From BOG-224 sp963783505 (lineage in GTDB: Bacteria; Acidobacteriota; Terriglobia; Bryobacterales; Bryobacteraceae), in contig CAWAOP010000056.1 of assembly GCA_963783505.1 (NCBI GenBank), positions 310,001 to 374,000 on the forward strand: 64,000 nt of DNA. Direction: 5' to 3'. The notes below the pieces were generated by a model. That model worked only from the letters and a program-made list of their open reading frames with translations. It was not told the DNA's origin and made no database searches. Position numbers and translations under genes: made by a program. Within the stretch, counting starts at the first letter, position 1; each line of letters opens with the position of its first letter. Below are positions 17,810 to 25,663 of this stretch, one piece after another.

Positions 17810-18232
17810 TCAAGCCGGCAGGTAGCTGCCGCTCGAAGGGTAGAGCTGAGCGCTTCGTGGCTCCGCCACCCCGGCCACTGCCGCCAGCGTCGCCCTGCGG
17901 CCGACAGTGCGGAATTCGTATTTGCCGATTTCGCAAACCGTGACCTTCCCGTCCGAACGCAACGCCCGGCACGAAAGGTTCAGTTGCATCGAACAAACTC
18001 CATCGAGCAGCGCCGGCCAGGAAACCGACAACTCAACCGACGCGCCCGGGCGGATCGGGGCGTCGGGCAGGAATCGAATCCCGCCGCTGCATATATCGAG
18101 CGTGCGGCCGGCGCCCGATGCCAGCGCTTTTCCGCGATAAACTACCTTAAACCGCAGGTCGAGCTTCAGCGGAAAACGCTGCTTGGCCCTTCTATCCCCA
18201 TCCAGAACATAACTCGATACGCTGTATTCCAT
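17810..18232 (-). CDS. PilZ domain protein
   Basis: About 140 residues from ATG 18232 (GAGGAGAAGG 7-15 bases upstream). The N-terminus carries RRAKQRF, which fits the RxxxR cyclic-di-GMP motif, followed after one strand by LDICSGGIRF, where the canonical (D/N)xSxxG motif has Cys in the Ser position. The remaining strands (GASVELSVSWP, CRALRSDGKVTVCEIG) match the PilZ barrel. It probably binds c-di-GMP, although the Ser-to-Cys change lowers certainty. An open frame extends upstream to 18544 but shows no coding character. Confidence 0.8.
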   Translation of the reverse strand: MEYSVSSYVLDGDRRAKQRFPLKLDLRFKVVYRGKALASGAGRTLDICSGGIRFLPDAPIRPGASVELSVSWPALLDGVCSMQLNLSCRALRSDGKVTVCEIGKYEFRTVGRRATLAAVAGVAEPRSAQLYPSSGSYLPA

Positions 18233-18562
18233 TGGATCCCTTCTCCTCTGTGCCCGTGTGCTCGCTGGTGATGTACTTAAGTCTTTTATTTTCAGCTCGT
18301 TTTGCGAATTCAACGAGGATCCGAACGGCTGGGTCCAACACCGGCCAAGAGAACTGCATTCCGGCTGGCTCTCGGAATTGGATGCTGCCCTATGGTCCAG
18401 GATGCAGGTTTCTTCGATGGCGCGCCCGAGTTCGGCCTGTTCAAAGCGGGCGGCAGCCACCCACTCAAAGGGTCGCCGCCGCTCGACACGCGGGCCGTTC
18501 CAGGAGAATCCTTCAATCGATAAGCCCTGCTTGGTCCGCAGCATGACCCGGCATTATGGCTA
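18233..18562. other. Intergenic stretch without recognised gene
   Basis: About 330 bases between the divergent PilZ and Skp genes. Reading frames are open in more than one frame but none resembles a known protein or has a good start. Only the promoter-like element at its right end is noted separately. Confidence 0.4.
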
Positions 18563-18568
18563 TATAAT
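18563..18568 (+). promoter_or_regulatory. Candidate -10 box upstream of the Skp/OmpH gene
   Basis: Perfect TATAAT in the string GGCTATATAATCG, about 88 bases before the start codon. A good -35 at 16-18 bp spacing is not seen. Confidence 0.4.
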
Positions 18569-18655
18569 CGATGAGAGCGCGGTTTCGGGCCTCGAAAGTC
18601 TCGCTTGTGCCGGACGTGCTAATCTGAACGTCTAATTCCAACGAGGAGTTTCTTC

Positions 18656-19204
18656 ATGCGTTTAAGGACGGGTCTTGGGCCGGTGGCGGCCTGTTGCGCC
18701 CTTTTTGCATTTCCCCACTTCGCCGCGGCGCAGATAAAGGTGGCCGTCGTCAATATGCAGGCGGCCGTACTGGGGACGGCTGAGATTAGGAAAGCCGATG
18801 CCGACATGCAGACCAAGTATGCGCCGCGGCAGACGGAGATCAATAATATCAACGCCGAAGCCGCCAAGATCCAGCAACAGATGCAAGCGGGTCAGGACAA
18901 GCTGTCCGCGGCGCAACTGGCGGATCTCAATTCCCAGCTCACCCGGCATCAGCGCGAATTGCAGCGTCTGAATGAGGATACCCAGGCTGATGTTGAGAAG
19001 GACAAAAACGATGTCCTGACGACTGCCGCTCAAAAGATGGCCGGCGTATTGAAGAAGCTCGCCGAGGAACGCGGTTACGACTTTGTTCTGGAGGCGACTA
19101 CAACCAATTACTGGAAGGATGCGCTCGACATCACCAGCGACGTGACCGCAGCTTACGACAAAACTTACCCCGTGGCTGCAGCTCCCAAGCCCGCGGCCAA
19201 ATAA
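18656..19204 (+). CDS. OmpH/Skp family periplasmic chaperone
   Basis: 182 residues with a signal peptide (VAACCALFAFPHFAAAQ) and then the family start IKVAVVNMQAAVLGTAEIRKA. A long central coiled coil (about 45-130; EINNINAEAAKIQQQMQAGQD, LTRHQRELQRLNEDTQADVE) forms the tentacles of the Skp trimer, and the C-terminal strand region LAEERGYDFVLEATT closes the body. Skp escorts outer-membrane proteins across the periplasm. GAGGAG precedes the ATG by 9-10 bases. Usually linked to bamA or lpxD; neither is nearby here. Confidence 0.88.
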   Translation: MRLRTGLGPVAACCALFAFPHFAAAQIKVAVVNMQAAVLGTAEIRKADADMQTKYAPRQTEINNINAEAAKIQQQMQAGQDKLSAAQLADLNSQLTRHQRELQRLNEDTQADVEKDKNDVLTTAAQKMAGVLKKLAEERGYDFVLEATTTNYWKDALDITSDVTAAYDKTYPVAAAPKPAAK

Positions 19205-19219
19205 TCCGAAGGGAGGAGT

Positions 19220-19741
19220 ATGGGCGATTATCTCTCGGACTACGGCGCTGGTTCCGAAAAGCGCGAGAGAGTCGTTCGCGGCGTCATGCGGTGGTCGGCG
19301 ATGGCTATCACTGCGGCCGTGATTCTGTTCTTCACGTTTCAGTACGTCATTCCGAATCGCGCGGAGCAATCCGCGGTGGATCGGTTCTTCCGGCTCCTGG
19401 CGGCGCAAGATTACAAGTCTGCCTACGCCATGTACGGTTGCACGGATGCCAAGCCCTGCCAGGAGTACCCGATGAAATCGTTCATGGAAGACTGGGGTCC
19501 GCCAGCTTTCGCCGCCGGCAGTTTTGAAGTGCTCTCCGGCGAATCGTGCGGCTCCGGAGTCATCGTGGACGTGGACGCCGGTAAGGCCGGCGACAAGAAG
19601 ATCTGGGTGGAGCGCAAAGACAAGACTCTGGGATCGCTTCCGCCCAACGTCGCGGAACTAGGGCGATGCCCGCTGGGCAACCACATCTACGATTGGGTAC
19701 GAGACCTCAAGTATCGCTTGCACGGCCGCACGTATCAATAA
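19220..19741 (+). CDS. Membrane-anchored protein of unknown function
   Basis: 173 residues. A short charged cytoplasmic N-terminus, one membrane helix (MAITAAVILFFTFQYVIP, residues 28-46), then an extracytoplasmic domain starting AVDRFFRLLAAQDYKSAYAMYG, which resembles the NTF2-like/DUF4878-like 'lipoprotein' fold where a helix-rich start precedes a curved sheet. Four cysteines (CTDAKPC, SGESCGSG, GRCPLG) could form disulfides. GGAGGAG is 3-5 bases before the ATG. It follows Skp by 15 bp, so the two probably share an mRNA. Confidence 0.7.
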   Translation: MGDYLSDYGAGSEKRERVVRGVMRWSAMAITAAVILFFTFQYVIPNRAEQSAVDRFFRLLAAQDYKSAYAMYGCTDAKPCQEYPMKSFMEDWGPPAFAAGSFEVLSGESCGSGVIVDVDAGKAGDKKIWVERKDKTLGSLPPNVAELGRCPLGNHIYDWVRDLKYRLHGRTYQ

Positions 19742-19754
19742 GATAGGAATAGCT

Positions 19755-20027
19755 TTGGACGAACGATCCTTCTACACCGAGAAGCCGGCCACAAAGCCAG
19801 CGACGTTGAATTGTCCTTTCTGCCATAGCCAGGAGACGTACGATCTGCACTGGCTGGTGAGGACCAAGAAGGACCGTCTTCCGCCTGGTGGAGACGAGCG
19901 CGACCGGGCCAAGTTCCAAAAGGCGCAAAGCTACATGGTCCTGCTGGACGATAAGGTCGCCTGCAAGAACCTCCGTTGCCGCAAGCGGTTCGACATTTCA
20001 GGCGTCAAAACCATGGCGTTCCTGTAG
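19755..20027 (+). CDS. Small zinc-ribbon-like protein
   Basis: 90 residues from a TTG at 19755, with AGGA 6 bases upstream. Two cysteine pairs, CPFC near residue 20 and CKNLRC near residue 70, frame a conserved-looking core (LHWLVRTKKDRLPPGGDERD). This arrangement suggests one bound zinc. Function is unknown. It begins 13 bp after the previous gene and probably belongs to the same transcript. Confidence 0.65.
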   Translation: MDERSFYTEKPATKPATLNCPFCHSQETYDLHWLVRTKKDRLPPGGDERDRAKFQKAQSYMVLLDDKVACKNLRCRKRFDISGVKTMAFL

Positions 20028-20096
20028 CGCGGCGCAGGCGCTCGCGCCGTGCCCACTGCGCCCTTTGGGTCCAAGTGGGCGCGCTTGGTAGCTGAC

Positions 20097-20636
20097 ATGA
20101 ACTGTCCGATCTGCCGTCTGATCAACCCCGAAGGCGCTCAGCGTTGCGATTGCGGTTATAACTTCACCCTGCGCGCCATGCCGGAGGCGAGGCTTGAGAA
20201 CGGCCGCAGCGATGCAAGAGGCCGTTACGTGACGGCTCTGTTGGCGGCATCCCTTGCCTTGGCGACTGCCGCTTTGGTTTTCTTCCTGGCGGTCCCGGCC
20301 TATTCCGGTGAACGCTCGGAATTGCGGAATTCCTCGCCGGGCTCAGAGAGAACTCCCGGGTCCAATGCCGGGACGAATCTCCGGCGCTTTGCTCTGCCTT
20401 CCAGAACTATGCTGGAGGTAAATGGGCCGCGCGCTTTGATCCCGCTCATGATTCCAATTGTCCTGGCAGCCGCGCCCCTATTGGCCCGCTATCACGGGGT
20501 GCGGATCGCCGCTGCGGCGCTTCTCTTAATCTTCTGCTTCATAGGGGCCGCCTCCGTGGGTCTCTTCTATTTGCCGGCGGCGCTGGCGATGATCGCCGCT
20601 TCATGCATCTCGGATGCCGTCCCGCTACAATCGTAA
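20097..20636 (+). CDS. Zinc-ribbon membrane protein of unknown function
   Basis: About 179 residues from ATG 20097. The protein begins MNCPICRLINPEGAQRCDCG, a double CxxC-type zinc ribbon common at the N-terminus of bacterial membrane proteins, and continues with one helix near residue 60 (LLAASLALATAALVFFLAV) and a C-terminal pair of helices (LIPLMIPIVLAAAPLLA and AAAALLLIFCFIGAASVGLFYLP). A longer frame to 20049 would place 16 unrelated residues before the ribbon. Ends 27 bp before alaS. Confidence 0.65.
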   Translation: MNCPICRLINPEGAQRCDCGYNFTLRAMPEARLENGRSDARGRYVTALLAASLALATAALVFFLAVPAYSGERSELRNSSPGSERTPGSNAGTNLRRFALPSRTMLEVNGPRALIPLMIPIVLAAAPLLARYHGVRIAAAALLLIFCFIGAASVGLFYLPAALAMIAASCISDAVPLQS

Positions 20637-20663
20637 GTTAGTCCGTTTTCCGAAGGAATCCCC

Positions 20664-23300
20664 GTGACAGGTCACGAAATCCGTAGCCTCTTTCTCGACT
20701 TTTTTGCCCAAAGAGGGCATCGCATAGTTCCCAGTTCGTCGCTGGTCCCCGCCAACGATCCGACGCTGCTCTTCGCCAACGCAGGCATGAACCAGTTCAA
20801 GGACACGTTCCTGGGGTTGGAGAAGCGCGATTACACTCGCGCCACCAGTTCCCAGAAATGCGTGCGCGCAGGCGGCAAGCATAACGACCTCGAAAACGTC
20901 GGCTACACCCGCCGCCACCACACATTTTTCGAGATGCTGGGTAATTTCTCCTTCGGAGATTACTTCAAGGCCGAGGCTATCGAATTTGCATGGGACCTCA
21001 TCACCAAGGATTACGGTCTGCCTAAAGACAAGCTGTATGTGACCGTCTTCCGCGAAGACGACGACGCCGAGACGCTGTGGCGCAGGGTCGCCGGCGTGCC
21101 AGCGGACCGCATCTTCCGCCTGGACGAGAAAGATAACTTCTGGCAGATGGGCGAAACGGGCCCGTGCGGACCCTGCTCGGAGATTCACTACGACCTCGGT
21201 CCGGAAGCCTCGGAGCCGGGGCACGAGAACGAAGCCTTCCCGAGCGATGCGGGCGGCCGCTTCGTCGAAATCTGGAACCTGGTGTTCATGCAGTTTAACC
21301 GCGACGCGAACGGCGTTCTGACGCCGCTTCCGCGCCCGTCCATCGACACGGGCATGGGTCTCGAACGCGTCGCCGCCGTGATGCAGGGCAAGCTCACGAA
21401 TTACGAAACCGATTTGATCCGCCCCGTGATTGGGCGCGCCGAGGAACTGTTCGGCATCGCGTACGGCGATGGCGGCCGCTCGGATACCGCGTTGCGCATC
21501 GCCAGCGATCACGCCCGCGCCGCGGCGTTTCTGATTCACGATGGCGTCCTGCCTTCGAACGAAGGCCGCGGATATGTGCTGCGCAAGATCATGCGGCGCG
21601 CCATGCGCAACGCCCGCCTGGTGGGCGTCGACGAGCCATATCTCTACCGGCTCACCGGTTTTGTCGCGGAGCTGATGCGGCCGGCGTATCCGGAGATGAT
21701 GGAAAGCGTCGAGCGCGTGGCCCGCGTGGTGAAGGACGAAGAGCGGCGCTACGCCACCACCTACCTGGTGGCCGAGAAGGTGTTCAACGAAGAGATCCGT
21801 TCGCTTACGGACGGCGCGATTCCCGGCGCCGTCTCGTTCAAGCTCTACGACACGTACGGCCTGGCGCTCGACGAGCAGGAAGAGATGGCGCGCGAGCGCG
21901 GGCTCTCGATCGACCGCGGCGGTTTCGACCGCGAAATGGAAGGCCAGCGCGCGCGCGCGCGAGCAAGCTGGAAGGGCGCTGAAAAAGGCGTGGTGACGCC
22001 CGCGTATCAAACCCTTCTCGGCCACGGGAAGACGCAGTTCGTAGGCTACACGGAAATCGATACGATGGCGCGCGTGATCGGCATCGTGGTGGACCGCGAA
22101 CTCGTGCGGGAAGTTCCCGCCGGCGCGAAAGCCGAATTGATTCTCGACCAGACGCCGTTCTACGCGGAAGCGGGCGGACAGGTGGGCGACAAGGGCGCTC
22201 TATATGCGGAATCCGGGGACAAAGTAGCGGTTGTCGAGTCGGCGTTCTCCGGCGCCCCTGGGCTGACGGTTCATCGCATCTTAGCTCGGATGCCGATTCG
22301 CGCGGGCGATGTGGTCCGCGCGGAAGTGGCGTCGCCTTTGCGCGATTCGACGCGGCGCAATCACACGGCTACGCACCTGCTGCACTCCGCGCTGCGCCGG
22401 ACGCTCGGCACGCACGTGAAACAGGCGGGCAGCGTGGTCGATCCATTGCGCCTGCGTTTCGACTTCACGCATTACGCGGCCATGGACCGCGCCGAACTCG
22501 AGGAAGTCGAGCGGCTCGTGAACGCCGAGATCCTGACGAATACGCCAGTCGAAACGAAGGTGATGGCGCTGGAGTCGGCCATCCAGACCGGAGCCATGGC
22601 GTTATTCGGCGAGAAGTACGGCGACGAAGTGCGCGTGGTTACCGTGCCCGGTTTCAGCCGCGAATTGTGCGGTGGAACGCATGTCTCGCGCACGGGCGAT
22701 ATCGGCGTCTGCAAGATCGTCTATGAAGGGAGCATTTCCGCGGGTGTGCGGCGAATCGAGGCCGTCACCGGCGAGGGCGCGCTGCGACAGTTCCAGGAGG
22801 CCGGCTCCACGCTGCGGCGGATCGGGGAATTGGTGGGCGCTTCCGAGCCGGAGGTGGTGGAGCACATCGGAAAGCTGCAAGATCGCCAGCATGTTCTCGA
22901 GAAGCAGGTCGATCAGTTGAAGACTAAGCTGGCGCAGGCCGCCGCCGAAGCGCTCGAAGCCCAGGCGCGGACGTGCAACGGCGTCAAGGTGCTTGCGGCG
23001 CGCGTGGACGGAATGGACCGGCAGCAACTGCGTTCGCTGGCGGATTCCCTGCGCAACAAATGGAAGACGGCGGTAGTGGCTCTGGCGTCGGCAAGCGACG
23101 GCTCCGTTGCGGTGGTCGCCGCGGTGACCAAGGATCTGACCGCCAAGGTGCACGCCGGTAAGCTGGCCGGCTCGATTGCGCAAGCCGTGGGCGGTAAAGG
23201 CGGCGGGCGGCCGGACATGGCCGAAGGCGGGGGCAAGGACGCCGCCGCGATCGACGCAGCGCTGGAAGCCGCGAACCGAGAGATCGAGAGCAAGCTGTGA
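20664..23300 (+). CDS. alaS: Alanyl-tRNA synthetase
   Basis: 878 residues, full family length. The catalytic core shows FFAQRGHRIVPSSSLVP, the motif-2 region RCVRAGGKHNDLENVGYT RRHHTFFEMLGNF, GMGLERVAAV (motif 3); the editing domain has NHTATHLLHSAL and CGGTHVSRTGDIG, which carry the zinc-binding histidines and cysteine; the C-terminal DHHA1-like region ends GGKGGGRPDMAEGGG. It charges tRNA-Ala and hydrolyses mischarged Ser/Gly-tRNA. GTG start with AAGGAA 5-6 bases upstream. Intact, unlike several neighbours. Confidence 0.98.
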   Translation: MTGHEIRSLFLDFFAQRGHRIVPSSSLVPANDPTLLFANAGMNQFKDTFLGLEKRDYTRATSSQKCVRAGGKHNDLENVGYTRRHHTFFEMLGNFSFGDYFKAEAIEFAWDLITKDYGLPKDKLYVTVFREDDDAETLWRRVAGVPADRIFRLDEKDNFWQMGETGPCGPCSEIHYDLGPEASEPGHENEAFPSDAGGRFVEIWNLVFMQFNRDANGVLTPLPRPSIDTGMGLERVAAVMQGKLTNYETDLIRPVIGRAEELFGIAYGDGGRSDTALRIASDHARAAAFLIHDGVLPSNEGRGYVLRKIMRRAMRNARLVGVDEPYLYRLTGFVAELMRPAYPEMMESVERVARVVKDEERRYATTYLVAEKVFNEEIRSLTDGAIPGAVSFKLYDTYGLALDEQEEMARERGLSIDRGGFDREMEGQRARARASWKGAEKGVVTPAYQTLLGHGKTQFVGYTEIDTMARVIGIVVDRELVREVPAGAKAELILDQTPFYAEAGGQVGDKGALYAESGDKVAVVESAFSGAPGLTVHRILARMPIRAGDVVRAEVASPLRDSTRRNHTATHLLHSALRRTLGTHVKQAGSVVDPLRLRFDFTHYAAMDRAELEEVERLVNAEILTNTPVETKVMALESAIQTGAMALFGEKYGDEVRVVTVPGFSRELCGGTHVSRTGDIGVCKIVYEGSISAGVRRIEAVTGEGALRQFQEAGSTLRRIGELVGASEPEVVEHIGKLQDRQHVLEKQVDQLKTKLAQAAAEALEAQARTCNGVKVLAARVDGMDRQQLRSLADSLRNKWKTAVVALASASDGSVAVVAAVTKDLTAKVHAGKLAGSIAQAVGGKGGGRPDMAEGGGKDAAAIDAALEAANREIESKL

Positions 23301-23301
23301 C

Positions 23302-23406
23302 GTGGAGTGGGCTTTCAGCCTGCCATGCCCGCATTCGTGCGGGCATTCTTCCGCTCGCCAAATGCCGCCAAGAATGGCGGCATGGCAGGCCGGAGGCCCA
23401 CTCCAC
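23302..23406. repeat. Palindromic element of the GTGGRG...CYCCAC family
   Basis: About 105 bp between alaS and the flavoprotein gene. The left end (GTGGAGTGGGCTTTCAGCCT...) matches the reverse complement of the right end at 23 of 27 positions, and the inside holds smaller hairpins (GCCCGCATTCGTGCGGGC). Related elements lie at 24411-24518, 25445-25507 and 56925-57019. Confidence 0.7.
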
Positions 23407-23423
23407 AGTGCGACGGTCAAGCT

Positions 23424-24411
23424 ATGACTGAGACATTCGACGCGATCGTGATTGGCGCGGGACCGACTGGGCTCGCCTGCGGCATTGAGCTTCAGAAGTG
23501 CGGCTTGAACGCCGTTCTGATTGAAAAGGGCTGCGTGGTGAACTCCATTTACAACTACCCCACGCACATGACTTTCTTCACCACGCCGGAGCTGCTTGAA
23601 ATCGGTAATCTGCCGATGACGAGCCTGAATGAAAAGCCCAACCGGACCGAGGCGCTGAAATACTACCGCCGCGTCGCCGACCATTACAAGCTCGATATCC
23701 ACCAGTACGAACGGGTCGACAAAATCGAAGGCGGCGACAACGCCTTCGTGGCGCATACCACCGACCGGCTTGGCGAGCGCCACGAGTATCATGCCCGCAA
23801 AATTGTGATGGCAACCGGTTATTATGACGAGCCGAATCTACTCGGCGTGCCGGGCGAGGAACTCGAAAAGGTTCTGCACTACTACAAGGAACCGCATCCC
23901 TACTACAACCACGATGTTGTCGTGATCGGCGGCAAGAACTCGGCGGCCATCGCCGCGTTGGAGTTGTTCTGGACCGGAGCGCGGGTCACTTTGGTTCATC
24001 GCTACGGCGGCATTTCCAAATCCGTGAAGTACTGGATCAAGCCAAACCTCGAAAACCGGATCGGCGCCGGCGACATCCCGGCTTACTTCAACTCGCATGT
24101 GGTCGAGATTCTGCCGGATTCGATTCGGATCGCCACGCCGGAAGGCGAGAAGACGCTGAAGAACGACTACGTCTTCGCTCTCATCGGCTATCACCCGGAC
24201 CTGAAGTTTCTAGCGTCGATGGGAATCACGCTCGAGCCGGAAACCGGAAAGCCCCGTACGAACCCCGAAACGCTGGAAAGCGACCGCCCAGGGCATCTAC
24301 CTGGCCGGAGTGATCGTGGCCGGCATGCACACCAACGAGATCTTCATCGAGAACGGCCGCTTCCACGGCAAGCTGATCGCGAAGTCAATCGCGGAACAGC
24401 TTCGATCGTAG
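23424..24411 (+). CDS. YpdA-like FAD-dependent oxidoreductase, one frameshift near the C-terminus
   Basis: About 328 residues when one base is removed. N-terminal FAD Rossmann motif GAGPTGLACGIEL, the YpdA-like NYPTHMTFFTTPELLEIG, ATGYYDEPNLLGVPGE, and NADPH-binding GGKNSAAIAALELFWTGA. From about residue 280 the frame continues as nonsense unless an extra A at 24277-24279 is dropped, giving ETLEATAQGIYLAGVIVAGM and then HTNEIFIENGRFHGKLIAKS, the normal family end with stop at 24409-24411. YpdA reduces bacillithiol disulfide in Firmicutes; whether that thiol exists here is not known, so a general thiol-disulfide reductase role is safer. Start ATG 23424 chosen for the FAD motif. Confidence 0.85.
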
Positions 24412-24518
24412 TGGGGTCGGGCATTCCTGCCTGCCGCCGGGCTTTGGCCCGGCGTTGCACCCCAGGTCCCTGAGCGCCGCACAGAAGTGCGGCGGCAGCC
24501 CGGAAGGGCTGGCCCCAC
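24411..24518. repeat. Palindromic element of the GTGGGG...CCCCAC family
   Basis: Fills the 108-bp gap between the convergent flavoprotein and anmK genes. The ends GTGGGGTCGGGCATTCC and the reverse complement of GGAAGGGCTGGCCCCAC are imperfect inverted repeats, with inner hairpins GCCGGGCTTTGGCCCGGC and CCGCACAGAAGTGCGG. It may terminate both genes. Confidence 0.65.
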
Positions 24519-24520
24519 GC

Positions 24521-25663
24521 CTACGTCGTGATGTCACCCAGTATGACCGCTCGCCGCGCGCCGGTGGCTGAGGGGAGATTCGAAGGTCTGCCGCGCCATG
24601 TGGCATGCGCGAGGATGGCGAAGGCGATGGCTTCTTTCGCATCGGCGTCTATGCCATGGTCGGTCGAGGCGGAGATTGTCATCTCAGGCAGGAAGCCTGT
24701 GAGGTGAGACATGATCTGCGGGTTATGCACTCCACCGCCGGAGACGATCAGTTCGGGCGCGCTACGCACGCCAAGGCAGGCCGGGAGGCCCGCCCCACTT
24801 CGAACGCCGATGGCGATAGTTGCGGCGGTGAGGACGGTCGCCGTTGTAACTAAGTCCTGAAGCGGCAGGCCTGACTGCTTCATGCGCGCCACGAATTCGG
24901 CTCCGTATTGCTCGCGGCCAACGCTCTTGGGCGGCTTGCGTCGATAGTAGGAGTCAGTCAGTAAGTCGGCCAGGAGGGACTTACTCAGTTCGCCCGATTG
25001 CGCTATCTTTCCACCGCGGTCGTAGCGCAGCTTGCCTCGTGAGAACTCAGAAGCCAGCGCATCAATCACCATGTTGCCGGGGCCAGTGTCGAACGCGATC
25101 ACCTGTTCGGGTTTGGCGGCAGGCGGAATCACGGTGATGTTGGCGATGCCGCCGATATTGAGCGCGATGCGCATACGGGTTCGATGCCGGAACAGAAGGT
25201 AATCGACGTAAGGCACTAGCGGCGCGCCTTGTCCGCCTGCGGCGATGTCGCGCGCCCGGAAGTTGGAGACCACCGGAACGCCGGTGCGCTCGGCGATGAC
25301 GGCGGCTTCGCCTATTTGCAGCGTGTGGGCGCCACCTTCGTGATAGACGGTCTGGCCGTGACAGCCGATCAGGTCAACGGGACCAAAGCGGCGGATGGCG
25401 CGAAGGACGGCGCGGGCGTAGAGTTCACCCAGCTTGAAGTTCAAGTAGGACAGGCCTTCGGCCTGTCCGTGGCAGGCTGGGGGCCCTTTGGGCACGCCTG
25501 CCCCACCACCACCTCCTGAAACGTTCAGAATTGCGGCACGGATGGAATCGGGGTAAGGCGTGCTCTGCAAGCCGATTGTCTCCACGCGTGAGCCTGAAAT
25601 ATCGACGACGGCCACGTCGATGCCGTCGAGCGACGTTCCGCTCATCACGCCGGCGACTCTCAC
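24521..25663 (-). CDS. anmK: Anhydro-N-acetylmuramic acid kinase
   Basis: 380 residues. Starts MRVAGVMSGTSLDGIDVAVVD, the diagnostic ATP-binding SGTSxDGxD motif; other family motifs are IGCHGQTVYHEG, VVSNFRARDIAAGGQGAPLVP, NIGGIANIT, AFDTGPGNMVIDA, ELIVSGGGVHN and a C-terminal ATGARRAVILG. AnmK phosphorylates anhMurNAc while hydrolysing its 1,6-anhydro ring, feeding cell-wall recycling. The frame contains two insertions that look repeat-derived: 25445-25507 (GAGVPKGPPACHGQAEGL) and about 24773-24808 (GAGLPACLGVRS), both in frame. The GTG start overlaps the mutS stop by 4 bases (GTGA), suggesting coupled translation. Confidence 0.95.
   Translation of the reverse strand: MRVAGVMSGTSLDGIDVAVVDISGSRVETIGLQSTPYPDSIRAAILNVSGGGGGAGVPKGPPACHGQAEGLSYLNFKLGELYARAVLRAIRRFGPVDLIGCHGQTVYHEGGAHTLQIGEAAVIAERTGVPVVSNFRARDIAAGGQGAPLVPYVDYLLFRHRTRMRIALNIGGIANITVIPPAAKPEQVIAFDTGPGNMVIDALASEFSRGKLRYDRGGKIAQSGELSKSLLADLLTDSYYRRKPPKSVGREQYGAEFVARMKQSGLPLQDLVTTATVLTAATIAIGVRSGAGLPACLGVRSAPELIVSGGGVHNPQIMSHLTGFLPEMTISASTDHGIDADAKEAIAFAILAHATWRGRPSNLPSATGARRAVILGDITT
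25445..25507. repeat. Palindromic repeat inside anmK, in frame
   Basis: 63 bp, exactly 21 codons. Contains the hairpins GACAGGCCTTCGGCCTGTC and GGCAGGC...GCCTGCC ending CCCCAC, matching the intergenic GTGGGG...CCCCAC family. Confidence 0.6.
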
